In this document: positions 17,620 to 26,725 of the stretch, piece after piece | Position numbering within the stretch: position 1 is the stretch's first letter | How the letters are laid out: each line of letters opens with the position of its first letter | NCBI GenBank assembly: GCA_028281795.1 | Contig: JANQJE010000183.1 | Coordinates: 1-36,093 of the forward strand | DNA from: Cohaesibacteraceae bacterium | GTDB taxonomy: Bacteria > Pseudomonadota > Alphaproteobacteria > Rhizobiales > MH13 | Length of the DNA stretch: 36,093 nucleotides | Direction of reading: 5' to 3' | Position numbers and translations under genes: made by a program | The notes under the pieces: generated by a model | What the model was told of the DNA's origin: nothing | Database searches by the model: none | Seen by the model: the letters and a program-made list of their open reading frames with translations, nothing else

Positions 17620-18081
17620 TTAAGCCGTTTCTGCCGCAGGCTCCGGGTTCAAATGGGCCTGAAAATTGTCGAAAAACTTGCCGGCCAGTTTCCGGGCAGT
17701 GGAATCGATCAAGCGGCTGCCCAACTGCGCCAGCTTGCCGCCGACGGTTGCATGAACCGTATAGGCGAGCAGCGTTTCGCCAGCCTCCTCGGCAAGCGTG
17801 ACGTCGGCGCCGCCTTTGGCAAACCCGGCCACGCCGCCCTTGCCTTCGCCCTGAATGGTATAGCTTTCCGGCGCTTTGATGTTGGTGAGTTCAACTTCGC
17901 CTTCAAAGCGTGCCTTAACCGGTCCGATCTTCTGCACAACGATGGCGTGAAAACCTGTCTCGGAGGTCTTGTTCAGTTCTTCGCAGCCAGGAATGCAGGC
18001 GCGCAGGACATCCTCATCATTGAGGGCCGTCCACACCGTCTCCCGAGATGCCGCAATCCGGTGTTCGCCATTCATGTCCAT
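17620..18081 (-). CDS. coxG: CoxG-like SRPBCC-domain protein
   Basis: The protein has 153 residues with the carbon-monoxide-dehydrogenase subunit G fold. It starts [20 protein letters not shown], followed by [12 protein letters not shown], the usual family opening, and ends with a [19 protein letters not shown] amphipathic helix. Described relatives help recruit the enzyme to the membrane or bring a quinone close to it. A ribosome site GGGAGG precedes the ATG. It sits between coxE and coxS, and is now separated from coxE by the second MITE plus about 100 bp. Confidence 0.88.
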   Translation of the reverse strand: MDMNGEHRIAASRETVWTALNDEDVLRACIPGCEELNKTSETGFHAIVVQKIGPVKARFEGEVELTNIKAPESYTIQGEGKGGVAGFAKGGADVTLAEEAGETLLAYTVHATVGGKLAQLGSRLIDSTARKLAGKFFDNFQAHLNPEPAAETA

Positions 18082-18184
18082 GGCGGAGCACCTCCCAGTT
18101 TGTTCCCGACAGGAAGCGTATCGGCAGAAAAAAAGAAATCAAGCAGCAACCCGGCGTAAGAGCCTGTTCGTTTATGCAACCTTA

Positions 18185-18491
18185 GAGCATATCTTGTTGA
18201 GATTGAATCGTTTGAGCGCCGGAGTTTTTCGGTTCGGCAAGGAGCACGAGGCGACGCGGTGCGGGCACCGTTAGCTTCGCGCGACGCCGTCCGGGACGGA
18301 AAAGACCAAGCTCAGACGGTTGCGATACCTGGTTCTGTATCAGCATGGAACCACCCGCAGCTTGGCGATCTTTTGCGCACCCACTTCGTTAAAATCCTCG
18401 CACGATGCGCTGCATCGCGCTGCGGTCTTTTCCTTGTGGGACGCACAAAATCTCATCCATCAAATCGCTCCAATCTCAACAAGACATGCTC
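18185..18491 (-). mobile_element. MITE-like element, copy 2 (307 bp, inverted relative to copy 1)
   Basis: It has the same length and internal blocks as 10804-11110, read on the minus strand. The 21-bp ends begin GAGCATATCTTG and GAGCATGTCTTG and match at 20 of 21 positions. TA occurs at 18183-18184 and 18492-18493. No transposase frame is present. The middle (about 18317-18360) differs from copy 1. It lies directly after the coxE stop codon, which it regenerates as TAG. Confidence 0.88.
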
Positions 18492-19753
18492 TAGGCTGGA
18501 AGCACCGCAGCATGCTGATAGACCGGCACGCGAGATCGAAGGAAACTTGGTCCGTGCAGTGCCTGAGTCAGATCGCTCAGGCTTTCGACATTGTGGCATG
18601 CGTGCAGGCGATCAACATGCGGGAGCATCGTGCGGATGCCTCCCGCCAAAGGAGCAAAACCATCCCAGCGCAGCAAGGGGTTCAGCCAAATCAGCCTGCG
18701 CGAGGATAGCGCCAGACGCTCCATCTGTGCGTCCAGCAGATCGAGATCGGCGCGTTCCAGACCATCGGTAACAAGCAGCACCATGGCGCCCCGTCCCAGC
18801 ACGCGGCGGCTCCACTGTTTGTTGAAACGCTCAAGGGCCGGGCCAATGCGTGTGCCGCCCTCCCAATCTGTTACCTCCCGCCCGATTTGCTCGAGCGCGG
18901 CGTCGGCATCGCCGCGCGCCAGAGCACGGGAAATGTTGGTCAATTCGGTGCCGAAGGTGAAGGCGTGCACCCGGCCCCAGTCCTGATGAGGGTTGTGCGA
19001 CAGCGCATGCAAGAAGCGCATCAGGATGCGGGCGTAGGCGGCCATGGATCCGGAGATATCGCAGATGGCCACCAGATCCGGTGCGCGGACTTCCGGAGCC
19101 CGCTGCGCCAACCGCAGAACTTCGCCGCCGCGGCGCATGGAGGCCCGCATCGTCGCGCGCGCATCGGGCCGTGCCCGACGCGATGTCGGGGACAGGCGTC
19201 GGGAAGGGTGGCGCGGTGCTGGAAGGTTGAGCGATGCCACGGCTTTTTCCGCCTCACGCAACTCCGCCGCCGACATTTGCTCAAAGTCTTTGGTTCGGAT
19301 GACTTCCAATGCCGACCAGCTCAAGGCCGCGTCGGTTTCCACCCGGTTTTCTTCCGGTCTGTTGTCCGCCTTGGGCGGGTCGCCGAGCGCATCGCCAGCC
19401 CGGCGGGTGCCGGCGTCGCGTTTCTTCGGCGGTGTCTCGTCGCGCAGTTGCGGCGAGAGCATGTGCATCATGGCGTTCAAGAACTCCGGGTCGCGCCAGA
19501 ACATCGCGAACACTTGATGGAACACCTCAAGCTGATCGGACCGGTGGATCAGCGTTGCCCGCAGCGTGTGGTAGAAATCGACGCGGCTTGTGAAACCGGC
19601 CTGCTCGACCGCCTGTATCGCTGTTTCCACCTGGGCCGTTCCAACACGGATACCGGCCTTCCGCAGGGCGCGGGCGAAGTGGATAACGTTCTCCACCAGC
19701 CGCCCGTCAAGCGCATCAAGCTGTCGGCTTGTTGGGTCGTTGGCTTCCGGCAT
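18491..19753 (-). CDS. coxE: CoxE-like protein with von Willebrand A domain
   Basis: The protein has 420 residues. The N-terminal half is helical with a charged linker rich in Arg, Pro and Asp (about 105-140 and 180-210). The C-terminal half is a VWA domain with the metal-ion-adhesion motif DISGS (D232, S234, S236) and a downstream TDGLE. With the MoxR-type ATPase encoded just upstream it forms the usual CoxD-CoxE pair, which in CO dehydrogenase systems helps insert copper and sulfur into the active site. In form II operons it probably serves a related maturation step. The stop TAG is formed by the TA target plus the terminal G of the MITE. Confidence 0.88.
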   Translation of the reverse strand: MPEANDPTSRQLDALDGRLVENVIHFARALRKAGIRVGTAQVETAIQAVEQAGFTSRVDFYHTLRATLIHRSDQLEVFHQVFAMFWRDPEFLNAMMHMLSPQLRDETPPKKRDAGTRRAGDALGDPPKADNRPEENRVETDAALSWSALEVIRTKDFEQMSAAELREAEKAVASLNLPAPRHPSRRLSPTSRRARPDARATMRASMRRGGEVLRLAQRAPEVRAPDLVAICDISGSMAAYARILMRFLHALSHNPHQDWGRVHAFTFGTELTNISRALARGDADAALEQIGREVTDWEGGTRIGPALERFNKQWSRRVLGRGAMVLLVTDGLERADLDLLDAQMERLALSSRRLIWLNPLLRWDGFAPLAGGIRTMLPHVDRLHACHNVESLSDLTQALHGPSFLRSRVPVYQHAAVLPA

Positions 19754-20691
19754 CAGGATGCTTTGGCGAGCATGGCCTGCGCGTCGTCCAGCAGGCGTGT
19801 GGTTTCGGCGCCAGCAATACGGGCGATGTCGTCCTGGTACTTCAGGACAGCTCCGAGCGTGTCGGTGATGAGGTCTGGTGACAGGGCCACGGCGTCCAGC
19901 GCGACCAGGCAGCGCGCCCAGTCGATGCTTTCGGCTACGCCTGGACCCTTGAAGAGGTCTTCATTGCGCAGGCCCTGTACGAACGCGACGATTTGAGCGG
20001 AAAGGGTTTCCGTGGCCTCCGGGACGCGGGCGCGGAGGATGGACAGTTCCCGTTCAAACGCCGGGTAGTCCACCCAGTGATAGAGACAACGTCGTTTCAG
20101 CGCATCATGGACTTCGCGGGTGCGGTTTGAGGTGAGAACCACGACAGGCGGTTCAGCGGCCCGGATCGGCCCGAGTTCGGGGATCGTGACCTGGAAGTCG
20201 GACAGAACTTCGAGCAGGAAGGCCTCAAAGGGTTCATCAGTCCGGTCGATTTCGTCGATCAGCAGGACCGGCGGGCCTTCCGCGTGGGGCTGGAGTGCCT
20301 CAAGCAAGGGACGGCGAACAAGGAACTGATCGGAAAAGAGTTCAGTTTGCAAAGCCGTGCGATCCGTGTTGCCGGCCGCTTCGGCCGTGCGGATCGCGAT
20401 CATCTGTGCGGCAAAGTTCCACTCGTAGATCGCCGAGGCTGCGTCCAAGCCTTCATAGCATTGCAAGCGAATGAGCCTCCGACCTAGGGCGCCGGCCAGG
20501 GCTTTGGCAATCTCGGTTTTGCCGACGCCTGCTTCGCCCTCCAAGAAAAGCGGTTTGCCAAGGGACAGGGAGAGGAATGCAACTGTGGCCAGATCGCGCC
20601 CGCAGACATAATTCTGCTCGGCCAGAAGCTCGATCGTCCGGTCAATCGAAGACGGCATGGCTGCGGGCTGGTCGGTCTCGGGGCTGGCCAT
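19753..20691 (-). CDS. coxD: CoxD-like MoxR-family AAA+ ATPase
   Basis: The protein has 312 residues with Walker A GEAGVGKT (52-59), Walker B LLIDEIDRTDEPFEAFLLE, sensor-1 VVVLTSNRTREVHDAL and the MoxR-type arginine region KRRCLYHWVDYP. It pairs with the VWA protein immediately downstream (stop and start overlap) as an unfoldase/chaperone for the molybdenum enzyme. It is the first gene of the minus-strand operon. The start ATG at 20691 faces the XdhC-like gene on the plus strand across a 100-bp gap, so both halves can share a control region. Confidence 0.9.
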   Translation of the reverse strand: MASPETDQPAAMPSSIDRTIELLAEQNYVCGRDLATVAFLSLSLGKPLFLEGEAGVGKTEIAKALAGALGRRLIRLQCYEGLDAASAIYEWNFAAQMIAIRTAEAAGNTDRTALQTELFSDQFLVRRPLLEALQPHAEGPPVLLIDEIDRTDEPFEAFLLEVLSDFQVTIPELGPIRAAEPPVVVLTSNRTREVHDALKRRCLYHWVDYPAFERELSILRARVPEATETLSAQIVAFVQGLRNEDLFKGPGVAESIDWARCLVALDAVALSPDLITDTLGAVLKYQDDIARIAGAETTRLLDDAQAMLAKAS

Positions 20692-20791
20692 GGCGTTTCC
20701 ATTTTGGTTCTTTCTTGATGATGAAGCCTAAAACGACGACTGTGACACTGTCCATCAAGGCGTTCTGACCGCGCTTTGCAAAAAGGTGCCC
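20692..20791. promoter_or_regulatory. Divergent control region of the cox cluster
   Basis: These 100 bp are the only gap between the minus-strand cox operon and the plus-strand xdhC/mocA pair, so promoters for both must lie here or within the genes. An imperfect dyad around GACTGTGACACTGTCC (about 20738-20753) is the only notable motif. No clear -35/-10 pair could be fixed on either strand. Confidence 0.4.
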
Positions 20792-21733
20792 ATGACGATC
20801 CTCAACACCACAACGAACCCGGCACGCGATCCGATTAAGGCCCTGCTCAATGGGCCGGAGGATGCGGTTCTGACGGTGATCGCCGGGGTGGAAGGACCGT
20901 CTTACCGGCCAGTTGGTGCCATGATGAGCGTTCTTGGACCGCGCGAGCGTGCCGGCACGCTTTCATCGGGTTGCGTGGAATCAGATATTGCGCTCCACGC
21001 AATGGAGGCGCGCGAGACCGGAAGACCGGCTCTCGTGCGCTACGGGCAGGGCTCGCCCTTCATGGACATCCAGCTTCCTTGTGGCGGCGGGCTGGATATC
21101 GCGCTGCTGCCGCAGCCGGACCGTGCCATTCTGGCCAAGGTGGCAGAGAACCGGCAGGCCCGCATTCCATGCACGCTGACCATCGATCTGACGAGCGGCG
21201 CAATGGCGTTGGGTGCGCATGAGGCAACCGGTCGGGTTGGCGATGTGCTGCATGTGCTGTTCGAGCCCGACATCAGGTTTCTGGTCTTCGGCAAGGGTCC
21301 GGAGGCAAGCACCTTTGCCGCTTTGGTTCAGTCAGCCGGTTATCCGAACATGCTGTTCTCGCCAGACGAGGAAACCCTGGAGGATGGGCGAGCGTCGGGC
21401 TGCCCGACCCGGCATCTATCCGTGCAGGAGTTTCCCGGGGATGAAACCGTCGATGATCGAACGGCTGTGGTGCTCTTTTTTCATGACCACGATTGGGAGC
21501 CCCCGCTTTTGCAGGGTGCCTTGAAAACCAAGGCGTTCTATATTGGCTCGCAAGGCAGCCAGCGCGCCCGGGATGCACGGTTGGCCACATTGTCGGCGAT
21601 GGGTGTTACACAAGCCGACCTGGATCGGCTCACCGGGCCGGTCGGGCTTATCCCGTCGGCACGTGATGCTGGCACTTTGGCTGTCTCCGTGCTTGCCGAA
21701 GTGCTTGCCCGGGCGATGCCTGAGCGATCATGA
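20792..21733 (+). CDS. XdhC/CoxI-type molybdenum-hydroxylase maturation protein
   Basis: The protein has 313 residues from the ATG at 20792, with AAAAGG 5 bp upstream; a GTG two codons earlier is less likely. The N-terminal XdhC/CoxI domain shows GPSYRPVGAMM and SSGCVESDIA, and PCGGGLDIALLPQP follows. The C-terminal Rossmann part shows the late SQGSQRARDARLATL and SARDAGTLAVSVLAEVLA motifs. Proteins of this family bind the molybdopterin cofactor, help put in the terminal sulfur and deliver it to the apoenzyme. Its stop overlaps the next start by 4 bp. It acts with the divergent cox genes. Confidence 0.88.
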   Translation: MTILNTTTNPARDPIKALLNGPEDAVLTVIAGVEGPSYRPVGAMMSVLGPRERAGTLSSGCVESDIALHAMEARETGRPALVRYGQGSPFMDIQLPCGGGLDIALLPQPDRAILAKVAENRQARIPCTLTIDLTSGAMALGAHEATGRVGDVLHVLFEPDIRFLVFGKGPEASTFAALVQSAGYPNMLFSPDEETLEDGRASGCPTRHLSVQEFPGDETVDDRTAVVLFFHDHDWEPPLLQGALKTKAFYIGSQGSQRARDARLATLSAMGVTQADLDRLTGPVGLIPSARDAGTLAVSVLAEVLARAMPERS

Positions 21734-22281
21734 GAACCGTCGGTCTGCTGCTTGCTGCCGGGCATTCGCGACGGTTTGGGCCGCAGAACAAGCTGCTTGC
21801 CGATTTCCGTGGGAAGCCGCTTGTGATCCACTCGGCGGAAGCGATGCGAAACGCCGGGCTTGATGGTTTGGTTGCCGTCGTGACCGATCAGGCCGTTGCT
21901 GATCATCTTGCTGATTTCACTCTTGTATGGCCTGAAGAGGCTGATCCGGAACAGTCCGACAGCCTTCGCGCCGGTGTGCAGGCCGCGCTGGATATCGGCT
22001 GGGATCGGCTTTTGATTGGTCTTGGCGATATGCCGCTCGTCACTGCTGTTCATGTGCGGGCTGTCGTAGACCGTTGCACACAAAAGCGGGCATCTGCCAG
22101 CACAGACGGAACGCACCGCACACCACCGGCCTGTTTTCCCACATCCATGGCTGATGCGCTTCTGGCTTTGCGTGGCGATCGGGGCGCCGGATCGCTTTTG
22201 CAGGCCTTGCCGGCAGAGGCGCTCGTCGAAGCTCCTGCCGGGATGCTAAAAGACGTTGATCTGGTTACCGATCTGGACTGA
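21730..22281 (+). CDS. mocA: MobA-like NTP transferase, probable molybdenum cofactor cytidylyltransferase
   Basis: The protein has 183 residues. LLLAAGHSRRFGPQNKLL is the nucleotide-binding signature of MobA-like transferases, and GLGDMPLV contains the metal-binding Asp. The family member MocA links CMP to molybdopterin to make the cytosine-dinucleotide form used by xanthine-oxidase-family enzymes such as the CoxSLM complex encoded here. The overlap ATGA with the XdhC-like gene signals coupled translation. The assignment to CTP rather than GTP rests on context. Confidence 0.82.
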   Translation: MRTVGLLLAAGHSRRFGPQNKLLADFRGKPLVIHSAEAMRNAGLDGLVAVVTDQAVADHLADFTLVWPEEADPEQSDSLRAGVQAALDIGWDRLLIGLGDMPLVTAVHVRAVVDRCTQKRASASTDGTHRTPPACFPTSMADALLALRGDRGAGSLLQALPAEALVEAPAGMLKDVDLVTDLD

Positions 22282-22375
22282 GGCGAGAGCTCACCGAACA
22301 TCCGAGTTGACGGTTCCTGGCAAAATTCTGGTGACAAGTGCGGCCTGTGTGCTCGTTGTCCAAGCCTTCATCGAA

Positions 22376-22393
22376 CCGTCACGGACCCGTCGC
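22376..22393 (+). promoter_or_regulatory. Candidate Pho box upstream of ugpB
   Basis: CCGTCAC (22376-22382) and CCGTCGC (22387-22393) repeat with an 11-bp period, followed by AAAACTTTGAAAA. PhoB sites are CTGTCAT direct repeats at 11-bp period with A/T-rich spacers. Matches here are 5 of 7 and 4 of 7. The position, about 80 bp before ugpB, fits phosphate-starvation control known for ugp operons. Confidence 0.45.
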
Positions 22394-22473
22394 AAAACTT
22401 TGAAAATCCCCGACTAGCTTCCCCGCTCGCGAGGAGGCGACGACCGTCTCCGATTAGGGCAACGGAGAATCCC

Positions 22474-23775
22474 ATGTCGCTGAAAACACTTCTGGCCGCA
22501 GGTCTGCTGACCGGCGCGCTGGCCACGCCTGCTGTGGCACAAACCGAGATAACCTGGTGGCACGCCATGGGCGGTCAACTTGGCGAGTCGCTCAACCAGA
22601 TCGCTGAAAACTTCAACGCCAGCCAGGACGACTATTTTGTTACGCCTGTCTTCCGTGGCACGTACGAAGAGACATTGACTGCCGGTATCGCAGCGTTCCG
22701 CGCTGGCGAGCAGCCGAACATCATCCAGGTTTTCGATGCTGGTGCGGCCACGGTCATCGGTGCTGAAGGTGCCGTGATCCCGGTGGAAGAGATGATGGCA
22801 TCCAATGGTGTCGATTTCGACATCAACGACTACATCTCCGGCGTTCGCTACTTCTACGCCGATGCTGACGGAACCATGATCGGTATGCCGTTCAACTCCT
22901 CAACGCCCGTCCTTTATTACAACGAAGCCGCGTTGGAAGAAGCTGGTGTGTCTGCTCCGACTACCTGGGAGGAATTTCAGGATGTGACCGGCCCGGCACT
23001 GCGCGATGCTGGCTACATCCCGCTTGCGCAGTCGCATCTGCCCTGGATCTTCACCGAGAATTTCTTCTCGCGTCATGACCTGCAATTTGCATCCAACAAC
23101 AATGGTTATGAAGGCCTCGACACCGAAATTATGGTCAACCACCCCGCGATCCGCTCTCATTTTGAAGCGCTTGTTCGCTGGCAGGACGAAGGCCTGTTTT
23201 CCTGGTATGGCACCGGCTGGGGCGACAACCAGCAGCCTTTCCAGCAGGGTGAAGTTGCCATGTGGTTGGGTTCGTCGGCATCCTGGGGCGGCCTGCTTGA
23301 AACGACCGATTTCCCCTTTTCGGCGACCATGCTGCCTTATTGGGAAGCTGTGAACCCCGAGCCGACCCAGACCTTCATCGGTGGTGCAGCCCTGTTCGCC
23401 ATGGCTGGCCATTCCGATGATGAAAATGCCGCCACGGCCGCCTTCTTTGAGTATCTTGCATCGGCTGAAGCCCAGTACGACTGGCACACGGCGACGGGTT
23501 ACGTGCCGATCACCCAGGCTGCTTATGAACTCGCGACCGAGCGTGGTCACTACGAAGAGTTCCCGGCTGCTGAAGTTGCCATCAATCAGCTGACTTTGCC
23601 TGCTGGCGAGTTCACACGCGGCTACCGCATGGGTTTCTACGTCCAGATCCGCGACGTTATGAACCGTGAGTATGGCCGCATCCTCACCGATGAAACCGAT
23701 GTGGACAGCGCCTTCGAGGCCATTGAGGAGGAAGCCAACCGCTTGCTTGCGCGCTTCGCGCAGACCCAGGGCTAA
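22474..23775 (+). CDS. ugpB: Periplasmic glycerol-3-phosphate-binding protein UgpB
   Basis: The protein has 433 residues. The signal peptide ends at TPAVA, and the mature protein begins QTEITWWHAMGGQLGESLNQI, the standard UgpB opening. VFRGTYEETLTAGIAAFRAGEQPNIIQVFDAG and the aromatic-rich NNQQPFQQGEVAMWLGSSASWGG segment match the glycerol-3-phosphate and glycerophosphocholine pocket region. The ribosome site GGAG (22464-22467) lies 6 bp upstream and could be masked by a 6-bp hairpin TCTCCG/CGGAGA (22447-22468). It is the first gene of ugpBAEC, binds its ligand in the periplasm and hands it to UgpAE. A candidate Pho box precedes it. Confidence 0.92.
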   Translation: MSLKTLLAAGLLTGALATPAVAQTEITWWHAMGGQLGESLNQIAENFNASQDDYFVTPVFRGTYEETLTAGIAAFRAGEQPNIIQVFDAGAATVIGAEGAVIPVEEMMASNGVDFDINDYISGVRYFYADADGTMIGMPFNSSTPVLYYNEAALEEAGVSAPTTWEEFQDVTGPALRDAGYIPLAQSHLPWIFTENFFSRHDLQFASNNNGYEGLDTEIMVNHPAIRSHFEALVRWQDEGLFSWYGTGWGDNQQPFQQGEVAMWLGSSASWGGLLETTDFPFSATMLPYWEAVNPEPTQTFIGGAALFAMAGHSDDENAATAAFFEYLASAEAQYDWHTATGYVPITQAAYELATERGHYEEFPAAEVAINQLTLPAGEFTRGYRMGFYVQIRDVMNREYGRILTDETDVDSAFEAIEEEANRLLARFAQTQG

Positions 23776-23793
23776 TCCGCCTTAACCAGACAC

Positions 23794-23825
23794 GCGTGGT
23801 GGCCGCCGAATGGTGGCCACCATGC
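23794..23825 (+). repeat. Hairpin between ugpB and ugpA
   Basis: GCGTGGTGGCC and GGCCACCATGC form an 11-pair stem (one G-T pair) with a 10-nt loop. TCTTTTG follows, so weak termination is possible. The position after the binding-protein gene suggests it protects the ugpB transcript and lowers permease expression. Confidence 0.55.
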
Positions 23826-23847
23826 TCTTTTGTGAGGGGTGCCGACG

Positions 23848-24729
23848 TTGAAGCGGGCTGTCTTTTCCAATCCCTGGCTGCCGATCCTGATCTTGTCGCC
23901 GCAGCTGGCGATCATTGCGGTGTTTTTCTATTGGCCGGCCGGATTTGCCATCCAATCGTCTTTCTTCCTGCAAGATCCGTTCGGCTTCGGGTCAACCTTT
24001 GTCGGCGTTTCCAACTATACCGACCTGTTCGCATCATCCGAATATCTGCGCGTGGCCTGGTTCACGATCATCTATACGGTGCTCGTTACCTTCTTTTCGC
24101 TGGCCATCGCGCTCCTTCTGGCCGTGAAAGCCGACAATGTTCTGCGAGGCGCCAAGACCTATCGAACGCTTCTCATGTGGGTGTATGCCATCGCGCCGCC
24201 GGTCGCCGGTCTCATGGGCGTGATGCTCTTCGATCAGAGCACCGGTCCCATCACGGAACTGTTCGGCGCTTTCGGCTGGGATTTCAGGCTGGGTGTGAAT
24301 TACTGGGACACCGCCACGGCGATGATCATCGTGGCCGTCTGGAAGCAGGTTCCCGTGAACTTCATCTTTTTTCTGTCCGGCCTTCAGTCGATCCCGCGCT
24401 CGGTGCGCGAAGCTGCACTGATCGACAACCGCTCGGCTTCGGGCCGGTTTTGGGATGTGATCTTTCCGCTGCTGGCGCCGACTGCCTTCTTCCTGCTGAT
24501 CATCAACATCACCTATGCCCTGTTCGATACGTTCGGCGTCATCGATACTCTGGTGAAGGGCGAGCCGGGCAACAATCCGATGACCCTGGTTTACAAGGTT
24601 TTCATCGACGGATTCCGTGGCAATGACCTTGGAGGTTCATCGGCCCAGTCCGTGGTGCTGATGGTGTTGGTTCTGATTCTGACCATTGTGCAGTTCCGCA
24701 TGATGGAACGGCGAATCCATTACACATGA
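23848..24729 (+). CDS. ugpA: Glycerol-3-phosphate ABC transporter permease UgpA
   Basis: The protein has about 293 residues with six hydrophobic segments, and WKQVPVNFIFFLSGLQSIPRSVREAALIDNRSA contains the EAA loop that docks on the ATPase. NPWLPILILSPQLAIIAVFFYWPAG is the typical UgpA N-terminus. The TTG at 23848 is chosen because GAGGGG sits 8 bp upstream. A GTG at 23839 would touch that site directly and add only three residues. The ugpA gene is followed 6 bp later by ugpE, with which it forms the channel. Confidence 0.9.
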   Translation: MKRAVFSNPWLPILILSPQLAIIAVFFYWPAGFAIQSSFFLQDPFGFGSTFVGVSNYTDLFASSEYLRVAWFTIIYTVLVTFFSLAIALLLAVKADNVLRGAKTYRTLLMWVYAIAPPVAGLMGVMLFDQSTGPITELFGAFGWDFRLGVNYWDTATAMIIVAVWKQVPVNFIFFLSGLQSIPRSVREAALIDNRSASGRFWDVIFPLLAPTAFFLLIINITYALFDTFGVIDTLVKGEPGNNPMTLVYKVFIDGFRGNDLGGSSAQSVVLMVLVLILTIVQFRMMERRIHYT

Positions 24730-24735
24730 GGCACG

Positions 24736-25647
24736 ATGATGGCTGATATCACCGACACAACGCCGGCAATCATCGCCGCCCCCGCCTCAAAGCCGACCAG
24801 GCGCATCAAATGGGGGCTGGTCGGCGACCATGCCATTCTCATTCTCGGTTCGCTCTTTATGGTGGTGCCGGTTTTCCTGGTGTTCATGACAGCCAGTCAC
24901 ACGCCGGTGACGGTCCATACTGAAGGCATGCAATGGTGGCTGGGCGACCAGCTTGCCGAGAATTTCCATGCCGCAATGTTCGAAAAAGGCGGTTTCACAG
25001 ACACCGTCGACGGCATGCGTATGCTGATGAACTCGATGATCCTCGGTATCGGTTTCGCGGTCGGCAAGATCATTATCTCCATGTTTGCCGCCTATGCGAT
25101 CGTCTATTTTCGACTGAAGTTCGCAACGCTTGCCTTCTGGATCATCTTCACCACTCTACTTCTGCCGCTCGAGGTGCGCATTCTGCCGTCCTACGAAGTG
25201 ATTCAGGGTATGGGTCTCACCAACACCTATACCGGCCTCATCGTGCCGCTTATCGCATCGGCCACCGGGACGTTCTTCTTTCGGCAGTTCTTCCGGTCCG
25301 TGCCGGAGGAGCTGGTGGAAGCCTCGCGGATCGACGGAGCAGGGCCGGTCAAGTTTTTCATCGATATCCTGATTCCGCTGTCACGCACCATGATCGCCGC
25401 GATCTTCATCATCATGTTCGTCTTCGGCTGGAACCAATATCTCTGGCCAACACTGATCACGACCGAAGAGGGCTTCTTTACGCTGGTGCGGGGCATTCGG
25501 CAGATCGTGCAGACCTATACCGATTCATCGATCCCGGAACACGGCCAGGCTATGGCGCTCGCCATCATCGCCATGTTGCCGCCGGTCCTGATCGTCATTT
25601 TCTTCCAAAACTGGTTCGTCAAGGGACTTACCGAGTCCGACAAGTAG
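24736..25647 (+). CDS. ugpE: Glycerol-3-phosphate ABC transporter permease UgpE
   Basis: The protein has 303 residues and six hydrophobic spans. The EAA loop is seen in FFFRQFFRSVPEELVEASRIDGAGPVKFF. LLPLEVRILPSYEVIQGMGLTNTYTGLIVPL and NQYLWPTLITTEEGFFTL are UgpE-type segments. The start could be either of two adjacent ATG codons (24736 or 24739). GAGG upstream fits the second slightly better. It pairs with UgpA. The N-terminus has about 20 extra residues rich in Ala, Thr and Pro before the first span compared with the Escherichia protein. Confidence 0.9.
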   Translation: MMADITDTTPAIIAAPASKPTRRIKWGLVGDHAILILGSLFMVVPVFLVFMTASHTPVTVHTEGMQWWLGDQLAENFHAAMFEKGGFTDTVDGMRMLMNSMILGIGFAVGKIIISMFAAYAIVYFRLKFATLAFWIIFTTLLLPLEVRILPSYEVIQGMGLTNTYTGLIVPLIASATGTFFFRQFFRSVPEELVEASRIDGAGPVKFFIDILIPLSRTMIAAIFIIMFVFGWNQYLWPTLITTEEGFFTLVRGIRQIVQTYTDSSIPEHGQAMALAIIAMLPPVLIVIFFQNWFVKGLTESDK

Positions 25648-25672
25648 GGAACCCCGGGTGGGGTAGTGCGCC

Positions 25673-26725
25673 ATGTCAAAAGTGACGCTTGATCGCGTTC
25701 GTAAAGTCTATCCGAACGGGGTCGAAGCCGTTCGACCGTCAAGCTTTGAGATACCCCATGGCGAGCTGGTCGTGATGGTGGGTCCTTCGGGCTGTGGTAA
25801 GTCCACGCTTCTGCGCATGGTGGCGGGGCTTGAAGACATCACCGACGGAACGCTCTCGATCGGAGACCGGGTGGTGAACGACGTCGATCCGGCCGATCGG
25901 AACATCGCCATGGTGTTCCAGAATTATGCGCTTTATCCGCACATGACGGTGGCCAAAAACATGGGTTACGGCCTGAAGAACCGTGGCCTGCCCAAGGCGG
26001 AGATCGACGCAAAGGTGCGCGAAGCGGCCAGGATGCTGAATCTGTCGGAGTATCTCGACCGCCGCCCGAGCCAACTGTCCGGTGGGCAGCGTCAGCGCGT
26101 CGCCATGGGCCGCGCCATTGTGCGCTCGCCGGAGCTGTTTCTGTTCGATGAGCCTTTGTCGAACCTCGATGCGAAGCTGCGCAACCAGATGCGTATCGAG
26201 ATCCGATCCTTGCAGCGCCGTCTTGGCGTGACGGCGATGTATGTGACGCATGACCAGGTCGAGGCGATGACCATGGCGGACCGGATCATCGTGCTGAATG
26301 CCGGTCAGATCGAGCAGATCGGGAAACCGTCGGAAATCTACAACCGGCCTGCGTCCACCTTTGTGGCCAGCTTCATGGGTGCGCCGCCGATGAATCTTTT
26401 GCCAGCCAGCTACAATGGCAATGGCCATGTGGCGTTGGGCGATGATCTGGCGTTGCCGATCCAGGCCGATGCCGACCATGCCGGTGAGGTCCAGCTTGGT
26501 ATCCGACCCGAAGAGGTTCACCTGTCCGACAAGGGCAAAACGCCGTTCCAGCTTGACCTGATCGAGGAACTGGGTGCCAGCCGCCTGCTGCATGGTAAAC
26601 TTGCCGGGCATGAGTTTACCGTGAATGCACCAAACGATGATGCGCCGCTGGAAGGCACGTTGATGCTCGACCTGCCGCAGCATGCGCTGCATCTTTTCCA
26701 TGGCGAAACGGGGCGTCGCCTTTGA
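25673..26725 (+). CDS. ugpC: Glycerol-3-phosphate ABC transporter ATPase UgpC
   Basis: The protein has 350 residues. Walker A GPSGCGKST (37-45), Q83, signature LSGGQRQ (135-141), Walker B LFLFDEP with E160 and H193 make a complete nucleotide-binding domain. The remaining 120 residues are the TOBE-type regulatory domain (IRPEEVHLS). VRKVYPNGVEAV at the N-terminus is typical of UgpC. It energises UgpAE. A second, separately controlled ATPase of this class lies at 31200-32282. The stop overlaps the TTG start of the next gene. Confidence 0.92.
   Translation: MSKVTLDRVRKVYPNGVEAVRPSSFEIPHGELVVMVGPSGCGKSTLLRMVAGLEDITDGTLSIGDRVVNDVDPADRNIAMVFQNYALYPHMTVAKNMGYGLKNRGLPKAEIDAKVREAARMLNLSEYLDRRPSQLSGGQRQRVAMGRAIVRSPELFLFDEPLSNLDAKLRNQMRIEIRSLQRRLGVTAMYVTHDQVEAMTMADRIIVLNAGQIEQIGKPSEIYNRPASTFVASFMGAPPMNLLPASYNGNGHVALGDDLALPIQADADHAGEVQLGIRPEEVHLSDKGKTPFQLDLIEELGASRLLHGKLAGHEFTVNAPNDDAPLEGTLMLDLPQHALHLFHGETGRRL

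Noticed and set aside
18169-18709. Open frames crossing the second MITE
   Set aside because: They start or end at random points of the element, are not shared intact with copy 1 and have no transposase motif.
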